Assembly (NCBI GenBank): GCA_964653795.1
Contig: CAZZHO010000063.1
Location: 1 to 24,406 of the forward strand
Length of the DNA: 24,406 nt
Source of the DNA: JAWPMT01 sp964653795
GTDB taxonomy: Bacteria > Bacteroidota > Bacteroidia > Cytophagales > Cyclobacteriaceae
Direction: 5' to 3'
Shown: positions 15,225 to 23,485 of the stretch, in pieces
Position numbering within the stretch: the first letter of the stretch is position 1
Layout: every line of letters begins with the position of its first letter
The notes under the pieces: generated by a model
Told to the model about the DNA's origin: nothing
Databases searched by the model: none
What the model saw: the letters and a program-made list of their open reading frames with translations, nothing else
Made by a program: the position numbers and the translations under genes

Positions 15225-17818
15225 CTGAGGTGACCCCTCCCAGGTGGGCTGAGCGGTTTCTCCGGTGGTACTGCAACCCCAAGTTTCTAGAAGAGATTGA
15301 AGGGGATATCTATGAACTCTTTGACAGAAGAGTATTAGATGGGCAAGCAACCAAAGCCCGACGTAAATTCATCTGGGATGTGTTCAGATTTTTTCGATGG
15401 TCTAACATTAAAAGGTCAAACTCAAAGTTTATTAAAATGAATCAACTAGTACTTTTCTCCAATTACCTCAAGTTAGGGTTACGGAATATCCGGAGAAACA
15501 TGGTCACCTCCAGCATCAACATCTTCGGACTGGCCATCTCCATCGGAATATCCATCACTACTATGATTTTCGTTGATCTCCAGTACAATATGGATCAAAT
15601 CCACAGTAAGGGAGATCGCATTTATCAGATAACCAATCACGTACATCAAGAGGAGGACACAGAACTGTGGAGCGACTCTCCCATATCACTAGCACCGGCC
15701 CTTGCTCAGGATTTACCAGAAATAGAGGACTACTGTAGAATCGAGTTTGGAGACGCCAATGTGAGGTATGGATCTAACGTATTCGAAGAAGATCTTTCTT
15801 TCGTAGACCCATCATTCATGCAAATTTTTGATTACCCCCTTCTGGATGGTGACCGCAATACCTTAGCGGAAAAGTCAAATGTAATCGTCAGCAGGGATAT
15901 GGCTATTAAGTACTTCAAGGATGAAAACCCTGTTGGAAAAGAGCTCGCCTTCAAGTTTCCCAATGGCATCATCAAAAGATTTCAGGTAGGTGCGGTCTTA
16001 GCGAAGTACCCCTACAACACTTTGATGAAGTATGATTTTCTTTTACCAATTGACAACTTCTATGATTTGAATCCTGAAAGAGTATATGGATGGGATTACA
16101 TGACGGATGCTACGATTGTGCTCATGCGAGAAGGAAGAACCCTCAGTCCTGTTCCATCTGGTTTCGAAAAATATAAGGAACTCCAACTTGGAAGTGATCC
16201 AGAATGGAAGATTGCCTCTTTCGAAGCTATCCCCTGGAAGGATGTATCGCTTCGAGGATATGAAGTCAGGGGTTCCGTAACTGGCGGTAGTCACCCTGCA
16301 GGAAGAATCGCACTGATCGTTATTTCCAGTTTATTGCTAGGCATGGCATGTTTTAATTTTATGAATATCGCCATAGCCGCTTCCACCAAGAGGCTTAAGG
16401 AAATAGCCTTAAGAAAGGCTATGGGAGGAATTAGAAAACAAATTGTCAATCAATTCCTTGTAGAAAATATACTCACCTGCTTCTTCGCGCTTTTGGTGGG
16501 TACCATATTGGCCTATTTCCTCTTTGTACCTGGTTTCGACATGCTAATTCCACCCCTGGATATCCAATTCCGTACCGGAGACCCTATCACGATGGTCATC
16601 TTCTACTTGGCTCTATTGATAATCATCGGGTTACTTTCAGGTGCCTACCCGGCTTTTTACATTTCAAAGTTTCAACCAGTTGCCATTTTTCGGGGTAGCC
16701 AAAAATTAGGGGCAAATAACATTTTCTCTAAAGTGCTATTAGGATTCCAAATGTTACTGGCGTTCATTACCATAGTTGGGTCATTACTTTTTTTGAATGA
16801 GGGACTGTACAATGAAGAAAGAGACTGGGGTTACAACTATGATAATAGCTTTTCTGTACTCGTACCAGATAGTGATAAACTGGAACAGCTTAAATCAATT
16901 GTAGAACGTCATTCGGATGTAGTGAGTGTTTCTACTTCCAATGGTCAAATTGGTGTCTACATGCCAACCCAGAACTATGAGCACTTGGAGAATCAGTTTC
17001 GGATGCGATCTATTAGGGTATCTGAGAACTATTTCGAAACAGCTGGCTTAAGGGTAAAAAGTGGTCGCACTCTCAATGGCAGTGCTTTTGATCAAAAGAA
17101 CGCGGTTGTGATCAATGAGACTTTCGCCGACCAAATGGGATGGTCAGACCCGATTAATGAGCGAATCGTCCATGACAGTATACAGTACACTGTAGTGGGA
17201 TTGCTAGAAGACTTCCATTATTATGACTTCTACAACCCCATCGAGCCCGTGGCTTTTATGGGCCTTGATGAAAGGAGCCCGGAATTCATCATTGTTAAAA
17301 CCAAACCAGGGGCCATGTATGATGTTGACGAATTCATGAAAGCCGAATGGCTCAAAATTGCTCCTTATGAGGCCTATGAGCGTCAATTTCAAGAGGATGT
17401 ATTCAAAAAATACTTTCAGGACAACAAGGCCAACATAGCCATTGTGGCCGTGATCACGATATGCGCAGTTATTTTGGCATGCCTGGGTTTGTACGGCTTA
17501 TTATCCTTCAATATTCAGAAGAAATTGAAGGAGTTTTCCATTCGGAAAGTACTTGGAGCTTCTCCAAAGCACATCATGACCATTGCAAGCAAACAATATT
17601 CATGGACTGTTCTGGTAGCCTTTGTAGTGGGCGCCCCACTCGGCGTTTTTCTGATGTCGCAACTGATATACTCTATTTTCCCGGACCCACTGGGATTAAC
17701 TCCCTTCCCATTTGTAGCCTCGTTCTTACTAATAGTAGGAACCTTGTCATTAACTGTCGCTGGCCAGGTAATAAAAGCCATAAGAGTTAACCCTTCTACG
17801 AATCTCAGGAACGAATGA
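15221..17818 (+). CDS. FtsX/MacB-type ABC transporter permease with permease prefix domain (module 2)
   Basis: This 865-residue protein starts at the GTG overlapping the PadR stop. The permease prefix occupies about 1-60 (RWYCNPKFLEEIEGDIYELF at 15-34). It has the same plan as module 1: a first helix near residues 93-112, a MacB-like periplasmic domain, an FtsX core with TKRLKEIALRKAMGG, a second periplasmic part and a second FtsX core with KKLKEFSIRKVLGASPKHIM. As in module 1, no ATPase gene accompanies it. The two permeases share layout but differ widely in their periplasmic parts, so they probably handle different cargo or envelope signals. It ends six bases before a strong terminator. Confidence 0.9.
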   Translation: MTEVTPPRWAERFLRWYCNPKFLEEIEGDIYELFDRRVLDGQATKARRKFIWDVFRFFRWSNIKRSNSKFIKMNQLVLFSNYLKLGLRNIRRNMVTSSINIFGLAISIGISITTMIFVDLQYNMDQIHSKGDRIYQITNHVHQEEDTELWSDSPISLAPALAQDLPEIEDYCRIEFGDANVRYGSNVFEEDLSFVDPSFMQIFDYPLLDGDRNTLAEKSNVIVSRDMAIKYFKDENPVGKELAFKFPNGIIKRFQVGAVLAKYPYNTLMKYDFLLPIDNFYDLNPERVYGWDYMTDATIVLMREGRTLSPVPSGFEKYKELQLGSDPEWKIASFEAIPWKDVSLRGYEVRGSVTGGSHPAGRIALIVISSLLLGMACFNFMNIAIAASTKRLKEIALRKAMGGIRKQIVNQFLVENILTCFFALLVGTILAYFLFVPGFDMLIPPLDIQFRTGDPITMVIFYLALLIIIGLLSGAYPAFYISKFQPVAIFRGSQKLGANNIFSKVLLGFQMLLAFITIVGSLLFLNEGLYNEERDWGYNYDNSFSVLVPDSDKLEQLKSIVERHSDVVSVSTSNGQIGVYMPTQNYEHLENQFRMRSIRVSENYFETAGLRVKSGRTLNGSAFDQKNAVVINETFADQMGWSDPINERIVHDSIQYTVVGLLEDFHYYDFYNPIEPVAFMGLDERSPEFIIVKTKPGAMYDVDEFMKAEWLKIAPYEAYERQFQEDVFKKYFQDNKANIAIVAVITICAVILACLGLYGLLSFNIQKKLKEFSIRKVLGASPKHIMTIASKQYSWTVLVAFVVGAPLGVFLMSQLIYSIFPDPLGLTPFPFVASFLLIVGTLSLTVAGQVIKAIRVNPSTNLRNE

Positions 17819-17824
17819 TTTATT

Positions 17825-17858
17825 AGGGCTGTCACTATTTGGCAGCCCTTTTCTTTTC
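17825..17858 (+). terminator. Intrinsic terminator of PadR-2/permease-2 operon
   Basis: AGGGCTG (17825-17831) pairs with CAGCCCT (17843-17849). A further U-G and C-G pair inside gives a 9-bp stem with a 7-nt loop, followed by a T-rich tail TTTCTTTTCTT. It sits between the permease stop and the stop of the convergent oxidoreductase. In the other direction the tail is only weakly T-rich, so it mainly serves the + strand. Confidence 0.88.
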
Positions 17859-19331
17859 TTAGCCTAAAGTCCAGCCTTCGCGATACTCCCTACCAACAAA
17901 TTGATTTGCGGCCTCATAGTTTGTAATCTGCATTGACTCTCCATCCCACAGGAGTGATTTTCTTCCTGGGAAACTAAGTCTGCCTCGATTGTCCGGGCTT
18001 TCGCCATATTGGTAGCTTCTAATAGCGAGATTACCCATAAGTACCGTCTCGGTAAGTGGCCCGGCATAATCGAAAGAAGAAGTCAAATCTTTATGTTCGG
18101 CGGAACCATAGCCAGCTTTCACAGCCCTGGTCCAGTTTACAGGGTGCCCAAAATCAGGTAAGTTCATTGTATCTCTTCCGGTGGTATAATCCTTTGGCAT
18201 TTCGAGAACTTCACCACTGTTAAGATAAATCTTTGGTTCTCTGCCATAGGTCTTGCTCATTAAAACGCCCTTCTCTCCTACCAGCATCATGCCATTTGAG
18301 GAGTTTGACTCTCCTAAAGGCTCGGAAGCAGGCACCACATCAGGGTGAAATGGCCGTATACCTCCATCGGTCCATGTCATTGTCACTTCGCTGGCATTTC
18401 TTTCACTGGCCGGGAATTTCAAGCGAACAGTTGATGATGGTGGACATCCTTTAGGAATGTATTCTGGCACCCAATCTTTCAAAAAGACCTGCCCAACACT
18501 ACACTCTACTTCTGAAGGATAACCCAGACCTAAAACTCTATATGCCGGGTCAATGAGGTGACAACCCATATCCCCGAGGGCGCCTGTTCCAAAATTCCAC
18601 CAACCTCTCCACTTAAATGGATGATACAAGGGATCATAATCCACATATTCAGCTGGCCCAATAAATAGATCCCATTGCTTATCGTTAATATGACCTGGGC
18701 GTCGGGCACCGGCAGGAGGAACGGGTATACCTTGTGGCCAAACAGGCCTGTCGGTCCAAATGTAAGCTTCTGAGACATTGCCAATCAACTTCTTCTCCCA
18801 CCACTCATCCATTTGCTTGATACCAGGATTGGAAGCTCCCTGGTTACCCATCTGCGTGACAATTTTCTTCTCTCGTGCCAGTTCAGTCAGAAATCGAGCC
18901 TCCTTTATGTTGTGTGTCAGCGGTTTCTCCACATAAACATGAACGCCTCGATTCATAGCATCGGCTGCTGCCACTGCATGGGTATGATCTGGAGTGCCAA
19001 TGGTAACGCCATCTAAATTCTCCTGATCCAACATCTCCCTGAAATCATCATAATATTTCACGTTTTCAAATAATTCAAGCGCTCCTTTAGCTCGATTGAG
19101 ATCGATATCGCAGACGGCCACCACATTCTCAGCACCTTCATTCCAGGCATTTTTGATATCGGTGAAACCTTTTCCGCCTGCACCTATGGCTCCAAGGTTG
19201 AGTTTGTCACTTGGTGCTATGTAGCCATTTCCCCCTAAAACGTGTCTTGGGACAATGGTAAAACCCGCAGCGGCTACCATGGATGACTTCAAAAATTGTC
19301 GTCTCGAATTATTGGTTGATTTCTTTGACAT
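17859..19331 (-). CDS. Gfo/Idh/MocA-family oxidoreductase with twin-arginine (Tat) signal
   Basis: This is a 490-residue NAD(P)-dependent sugar-type oxidoreductase. The N-terminus carries a Tat motif, SRRQFLK (9-15), followed by a hydrophobic stretch (MVAAAGFTIV), so it is exported folded to the periplasm, with its cofactor already bound. The Rossmann loop is GAIGAGGKG at 47-55, CDIDLNRA at 74-81 follows the second strand, and the family motif is VEKPLTHN at 134-141 (Lys136 is the usual catalytic Lys). The long C-terminal half with its Trp/Pro-rich inserts (WKRGWW-like FKWRGWWNFG) is typical of the Bacteroidota/Planctomycetes subgroup. The substrate is likely a sugar or inositol derivative; the sequence does not say which. 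It is transcribed alone, convergent with the permease and divergent from the lipoprotein gene. Confidence 0.92.
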   Translation of the reverse strand: MSKKSTNNSRRQFLKSSMVAAAGFTIVPRHVLGGNGYIAPSDKLNLGAIGAGGKGFTDIKNAWNEGAENVVAVCDIDLNRAKGALELFENVKYYDDFREMLDQENLDGVTIGTPDHTHAVAAADAMNRGVHVYVEKPLTHNIKEARFLTELAREKKIVTQMGNQGASNPGIKQMDEWWEKKLIGNVSEAYIWTDRPVWPQGIPVPPAGARRPGHINDKQWDLFIGPAEYVDYDPLYHPFKWRGWWNFGTGALGDMGCHLIDPAYRVLGLGYPSEVECSVGQVFLKDWVPEYIPKGCPPSSTVRLKFPASERNASEVTMTWTDGGIRPFHPDVVPASEPLGESNSSNGMMLVGEKGVLMSKTYGREPKIYLNSGEVLEMPKDYTTGRDTMNLPDFGHPVNWTRAVKAGYGSAEHKDLTSSFDYAGPLTETVLMGNLAIRSYQYGESPDNRGRLSFPGRKSLLWDGESMQITNYEAANQFVGREYREGWTLG

Positions 19332-19420
19332 CAGGTCTTTTCTTTTTGGATTGACTTGGAAATTAATAAAAAGGAAGATTTCACCAAGCGATTAACTATC
19401 TATACTATTCCAATAAGTCT

Positions 19421-19451
19421 TTGAGCGGTTCAGGTTCATTACTTAAATTTG
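19421..19451 (+). promoter_or_regulatory. Bacteroidota-type promoter of the lipoprotein gene
   Basis: TTG at 19421-19423 and TAAATTTG at 19444-19451 (an exact TAnnTTTG) are 20 nt apart, matching the -33/-7 consensus of the Bacteroidota housekeeping sigma factor. Transcription should start near 19456-19458, leaving a leader of about 25 nt before ATG 19482. The longer open frame starting with TTG at 19449 overlaps the -7 box and cannot be the true start. Confidence 0.75.
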
Positions 19452-19481
19452 AGTCCGACATATATGATTAATTACATTCAG

Positions 19482-20294
19482 ATGAAAAAAATACTCAGCG
19501 CATTCCTAATAGGCTCAATCACAGTAGCCATGACAAGCTGTGGAGGTGGTGGTAAATCACCAGAAGAAAAAGAGCAGGAGAAAAAGGAACTATCAACATT
19601 TGTCGAGAAGGAGTTTGAGTATCCTATACCTACTTCTTATGAGGTAACAAACAGATTGCAAAAGGCAAATGCCAACTTCGTTTTCAACATCACGAATCCA
19701 CCTGAGAACGTAGATAAATACATCGCTGATTGGCAAAAAGCAATGAACCTTGGAGTTTATGGTGCTGACTTAAGTTATGCCAGTACTTACAACAAGCAAG
19801 ATGAAACGACTCAATTCCTGAATGCTTCCAGGCAATTAATTGATGACTTGAATATCACTTCAGCTTTCAACGAAGACATGATTGGCCGTTTGGAAGAGAA
19901 TGTGGACAACAAGGACGAGCTTATTCTGATCATCACAGAGTCCATCTACAATACTTACAACCACTTGAATGCCAACGGCGAAGAGCTTAATTCATTATTG
20001 GTAATTGCTGGTAGTGTGATCGAAGGACTTTACATCACAGGTCAGCTGATCGTTTCTAGTGATTACAATGCGGATTTGATGAATGTTTTGGCCGAGCAAA
20101 AGTCGCAGGTATCTAAACTCGTTGAACTGATGGAAAAGTATCAGGATGACGAAAACGTAAATCGTGTATTACCAAAATTGAGATACATCAATCTCTTCTA
20201 TGACCAATTGGGCGAGGGATCGGCAATGTCGGAAGATCAATTCAATGATGTAATCGGCAGTATCAATGAAATGAGAGCGACTGTGGTCGACTAA
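19482..20294 (+). CDS. Helical lipoprotein of unknown function
   Basis: ATG 19482 gives a 270-residue protein with a textbook lipoprotein signal: MKK, a hydrophobic core and lipobox VAMTSC with the acylated Cys20, followed by a GGGG linker and a charged EKEQEKKE stretch. The rest is soluble, acidic and mostly helical by pattern, with long amphipathic stretches such as LVELMEKYQDDENV, and no catalytic motif that I recognise. A start upstream at 19464 (MINYIQMKK) is possible but gives a poorer signal. It has its own promoter and a terminator right behind it. It is followed by an ABCG-like transporter gene, which suggests a functional link between lipoprotein and transporter, but this is only proximity. 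Similar lipoproteins of unknown role are widespread in Bacteroidota. Confidence 0.85.
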   Translation: MKKILSAFLIGSITVAMTSCGGGGKSPEEKEQEKKELSTFVEKEFEYPIPTSYEVTNRLQKANANFVFNITNPPENVDKYIADWQKAMNLGVYGADLSYASTYNKQDETTQFLNASRQLIDDLNITSAFNEDMIGRLEENVDNKDELILIITESIYNTYNHLNANGEELNSLLVIAGSVIEGLYITGQLIVSSDYNADLMNVLAEQKSQVSKLVELMEKYQDDENVNRVLPKLRYINLFYDQLGEGSAMSEDQFNDVIGSINEMRATVVD

Positions 20295-20317
20295 AATCTT
20301 CACAAAGACTATGTAAG

Positions 20318-20348
20318 AAAGTCCTGTGTGAATCGCAGGACTTTTTTA
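20318..20348 (+). terminator. Intrinsic terminator after the lipoprotein gene
   Basis: AAAGTCCTG (20318-20326) pairs with CAGGACTTT (20336-20344) around a 9-nt loop, followed by a run of T. It ends about 12 nt before the ATG of the ABC transporter gene, so it may act as a partial terminator that sets the ratio between the two genes. Confidence 0.87.
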
Positions 20349-20359
20349 TTTTAGCTCCA

Positions 20360-23300
20360 ATGCAACAGATGAGTGAAACCATCGTCAATGCGTTGGTACA
20401 TCTCTTTGCCATTATTGAAAGTGTCAAAGAAGACTTTAAGCATGACGCTGGTAAACTAATAGTTAAACCCTACCTTGAAAAGACTCTCAACCAGGAGCTC
20501 ACTAACGAGTATTTAAAGCTTTTTTACGACTACCTCTCCTTCTATAAAGAAGCAAACCAGGATCCCTCAGGAGATCACGAATTAGGGATTGATTCCACGA
20601 GTATCATACAGATAGCCAAAATCTGTAACCAACTCAACAAAGAACTTATTCAAAGTGAGCGGCTAACAGTATTCATAGAGCTACTGGAACTTATCAATGC
20701 GGACGAAAAGATCATTGACAAAGAGAGTGAGTTTGCCTCATTAGTAGCAATGAACTTCAACCTCGAGCAATCTGAGGTTCAAAATATCAAGTCCTTCATC
20801 TTTAATCAGGACGCAAAAGACGTAGACCCCAGCCAACTTTTACTCATCGACAATAAAATGACCGAGTGGCCTGAAGAGGTGGCTTGGATGATGCGAAAAA
20901 AGAAAAAGCAAGTTAAAGATGGTGTCCCCTACCTGCACTTGTTTGTAGAGAATCTTTATGGAAAGATATATGTCCTCCAAATCGAGAGTGTAGAGCGCTT
21001 TGTATTCAAATACGATGGGCCTCTCAACCTTTTTCTGGAGGGCAATAAGATCATTCCGAAGAAGGCTTATTTCCTAAAACCAGGATCTATTATCAAAGGG
21101 CCGAATATCGATTCCATATACGAGACTGAAGTCACCAAGGAGTTCCTTAAGGATAAGAACAAGGTGAAAATCGTAATGATCGGCGAGTCATTGGAATTTC
21201 AGTTTAAGAATAGCAACAATGGTATTCAGCGGTTCAATTTCGCTGAAGAATCGGGACACTTGGTCGGTATAATGGGTGGTAGTGGCACAGGTAAATCCAC
21301 ACTCCTCAACTTGCTAAATGGTAAGCTTGAACCAAGCTCAGGGCGAATACACATCAATGGACATTCTCCTCAACGAGCAGGTAGAGAAGGTGTAATTGGA
21401 TATGTTCCTCAGGACGATCTCCTATTTGATGAACTGACGGTATATGAAAACCTGTATTTCAATGCAAAGATTTCATTTTCCGGCTTTTCTGATGCGCTCC
21501 TAGACAACACAGTCAATAAAGTGCTTGACGATTTGGACTTGATGGAAATCAAGAATCTTAGGGTCGGAAACGCATTGAACAAAAGTATTAGTGGTGGTCA
21601 ACGGAAGCGATTAAATATCGCCCTGGAAATCATGCGTGAGCCAGCCGTACTCTTCGTGGATGAACCAACAAGTGGGCTTTCTTCAAATGATTCGGAGAAG
21701 GTAATGTGGCTCCTTCGAGACCTGGCACGTAAGGGTAAACTGGTCATTGTGATCATTCATCAGCCTTCTTCAGACATATTCAAGCTCTTCGATAAGCTAT
21801 GGATCCTGGATAAAGGAGGATTCCCTATTTACAATGGAAATCCGGTAGATGCTGTTGTCTATTTCAAGATGATGAGTACTCAAGTAAATGCCGCAGAAAG
21901 TGAGTGTCAACGATGTGGCAACGTGATTCCCGAAAGAATCCTGCAGATAATTGAGGCGAATGAGATTGACGATTTTGGTAAATCGACCAGCAAACGGCGA
22001 GTGAACCCAAGGGGTTGGTATTTGAAGTACAAGGAGCACATTGAGTCCAAACAAAAGAAAATCAGGTATGATGAGCGTCTCCCTCCTACCAATTTCAATA
22101 TACCATCTGCTCTAGGGCAATTTAAGATCTTCAGTCATCGGAACATTCTATCGAAGATTGCTAACAAGCAGTACATTTTAATCAACCTTCTGGAAGCTCC
22201 TATTCTAGCATTTGTCCTTGGCTACTTCTCAAAGTATGTAGGTGAGAACGGCTTCTTGTTCCAGGACAATAAGAACCTACCTGTCTATCTCTTCATGGCT
22301 GTGGTAGTGTCCTTGTTCATGGGTATGTCGGTAAGTGCGGAGGAAATATTCAAGGATAAGAAAATATTAGAGAGGGAATCCTTCCTCAATTTGAGTAGAA
22401 CCGCCTATCTAAATTCCAAAATTGCTTTTCTATTCCTCCTTTCGGCAATCCAGAGCCTTTCTTTCGTTTTGGTGGGGAATTATGTCCTGGAGATTCAGGG
22501 TATGACATTATACTATTGGGTCATTCTATTCAGTACGTCTTGCGCAGCTAACTTAATTGGGTTGAACATCTCTTCGGCGCTCAATTCAATCATCACTATC
22601 TACATTCTTATTCCTTTTATTCTGGTACCACAGTTGCTCCTGGGAGGTGCGATGATCCGATTCGATGATCTCCATGACACTCTAACCTCCAAGAAGTATG
22701 TCCCTGTGGTAGGTGATGTAATGATTTCCAGATGGTCTTACGAAGCTCTAGCAGTAGCGCAATTCAAGAACAACCAATTTGAAAAACACTTCTTTGAAGC
22801 GGAGAAGGACATGAGCCACTATTCTTTTCAGAACAATTATCTACTGCCAAGGATAGAGTCAGTAACCAATGGTTTGAAAACCAGCCCCACTTATGAAGGT
22901 AAGGTCTGGCAGTTCAATCTATTAAAAAACGAACTTTCTAAAATAAGCGAAGAGACCACCCCTTTTGGCTTAATCAATGCCATAGACACCATAGCGTTTA
23001 GCGAAAGTGTCGCAAACAGAACCCTAACCTATTTGGAGAACCGCAAGGAACAGTACCAAAAACTGTACAAAGCTGCTGTGGCCAGAAAAGATTCTATCTA
23101 CGATGGTCTTATCAAACAACTTGGCAAAGAAGGTGTGTACGAACTTAAAGTCAATAACTTCAATAAGGCAATATCTGACATAGTTACTAATAGGTCTCAA
23201 CTCAACAAAGTCTATAGAACCCGAGAAGAGTTTATCCAGAAGAAAGATCCAATCTACATGGAGCCTGATTCTCCAATTCTAAGAGCCCACTTCTACGCCC

Positions 23301-23473
23301 CGGTCAAAATCCTATTTGGACAGAAACTGGACACAGTTTGGTTTAATGTGGCCGTGATATGGATCATAACAGGTATGCTGTACTTCGCTCTAGTTGGAGA
23401 TCTTTTGAAGAAATTCCTGAAGCTATTCAGTGGTGATCGGAAAAAACGAAAAGCCAATCTACTTCGAGTCTAG
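20360..23473 (+). CDS. ABCG-like ABC transporter, fused ATPase and permease, with TerB-like N-terminal region
   Basis: This 1037-residue single-chain half-transporter has the ATPase before the membrane domain, as in ABCG proteins. Residues 100-150 resemble a TerB domain (LLELINADEKIIDKESEFAS), and a beta-rich stretch (about 190-290) leads to the ATPase. The ATPase has Walker A GGSGTGKS at 306-313, Q-loop VPQDDLLF at 349-356, signature SGGQRKR at 411-417, Walker B LFVDEPTSG at 431-439 and H-loop His467. A CxxC element, ECQRCGNVIPERI, follows at 515-527. About six membrane helices lie at 605-810 and near the C-terminus, with a large, mostly helical loop between helices five and six. The start is ATG 20360 or ATG 20369; the upstream terminator leaves little room for a promoter, so expression probably depends on readthrough. 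It likely moves a lipid or hydrophobic compound; the substrate is unknown. Confidence 0.9.
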   Translation: MQQMSETIVNALVHLFAIIESVKEDFKHDAGKLIVKPYLEKTLNQELTNEYLKLFYDYLSFYKEANQDPSGDHELGIDSTSIIQIAKICNQLNKELIQSERLTVFIELLELINADEKIIDKESEFASLVAMNFNLEQSEVQNIKSFIFNQDAKDVDPSQLLLIDNKMTEWPEEVAWMMRKKKKQVKDGVPYLHLFVENLYGKIYVLQIESVERFVFKYDGPLNLFLEGNKIIPKKAYFLKPGSIIKGPNIDSIYETEVTKEFLKDKNKVKIVMIGESLEFQFKNSNNGIQRFNFAEESGHLVGIMGGSGTGKSTLLNLLNGKLEPSSGRIHINGHSPQRAGREGVIGYVPQDDLLFDELTVYENLYFNAKISFSGFSDALLDNTVNKVLDDLDLMEIKNLRVGNALNKSISGGQRKRLNIALEIMREPAVLFVDEPTSGLSSNDSEKVMWLLRDLARKGKLVIVIIHQPSSDIFKLFDKLWILDKGGFPIYNGNPVDAVVYFKMMSTQVNAAESECQRCGNVIPERILQIIEANEIDDFGKSTSKRRVNPRGWYLKYKEHIESKQKKIRYDERLPPTNFNIPSALGQFKIFSHRNILSKIANKQYILINLLEAPILAFVLGYFSKYVGENGFLFQDNKNLPVYLFMAVVVSLFMGMSVSAEEIFKDKKILERESFLNLSRTAYLNSKIAFLFLLSAIQSLSFVLVGNYVLEIQGMTLYYWVILFSTSCAANLIGLNISSALNSIITIYILIPFILVPQLLLGGAMIRFDDLHDTLTSKKYVPVVGDVMISRWSYEALAVAQFKNNQFEKHFFEAEKDMSHYSFQNNYLLPRIESVTNGLKTSPTYEGKVWQFNLLKNELSKISEETTPFGLINAIDTIAFSESVANRTLTYLENRKEQYQKLYKAAVARKDSIYDGLIKQLGKEGVYELKVNNFNKAISDIVTNRSQLNKVYRTREEFIQKKDPIYMEPDSPILRAHFYAPVKILFGQKLDTVWFNVAVIWIITGMLYFALVGDLLKKFLKLFSGDRKKRKANLLRV

Positions 23474-23485
23474 CCACCCTATTCA

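Noticed and set aside
19449..19481. Upstream TTG start for the lipoprotein gene
   Set aside because: The TTG is part of the TAAATTTG promoter box, so it would not be transcribed; the ATG at 19482 gives a clean MKK lipoprotein signal.
23474..23485. Terminator between the convergent ABC transporter and NHL genes
   Set aside because: The 12-nt gap and the flanking bases contain no inverted repeat or T-run.
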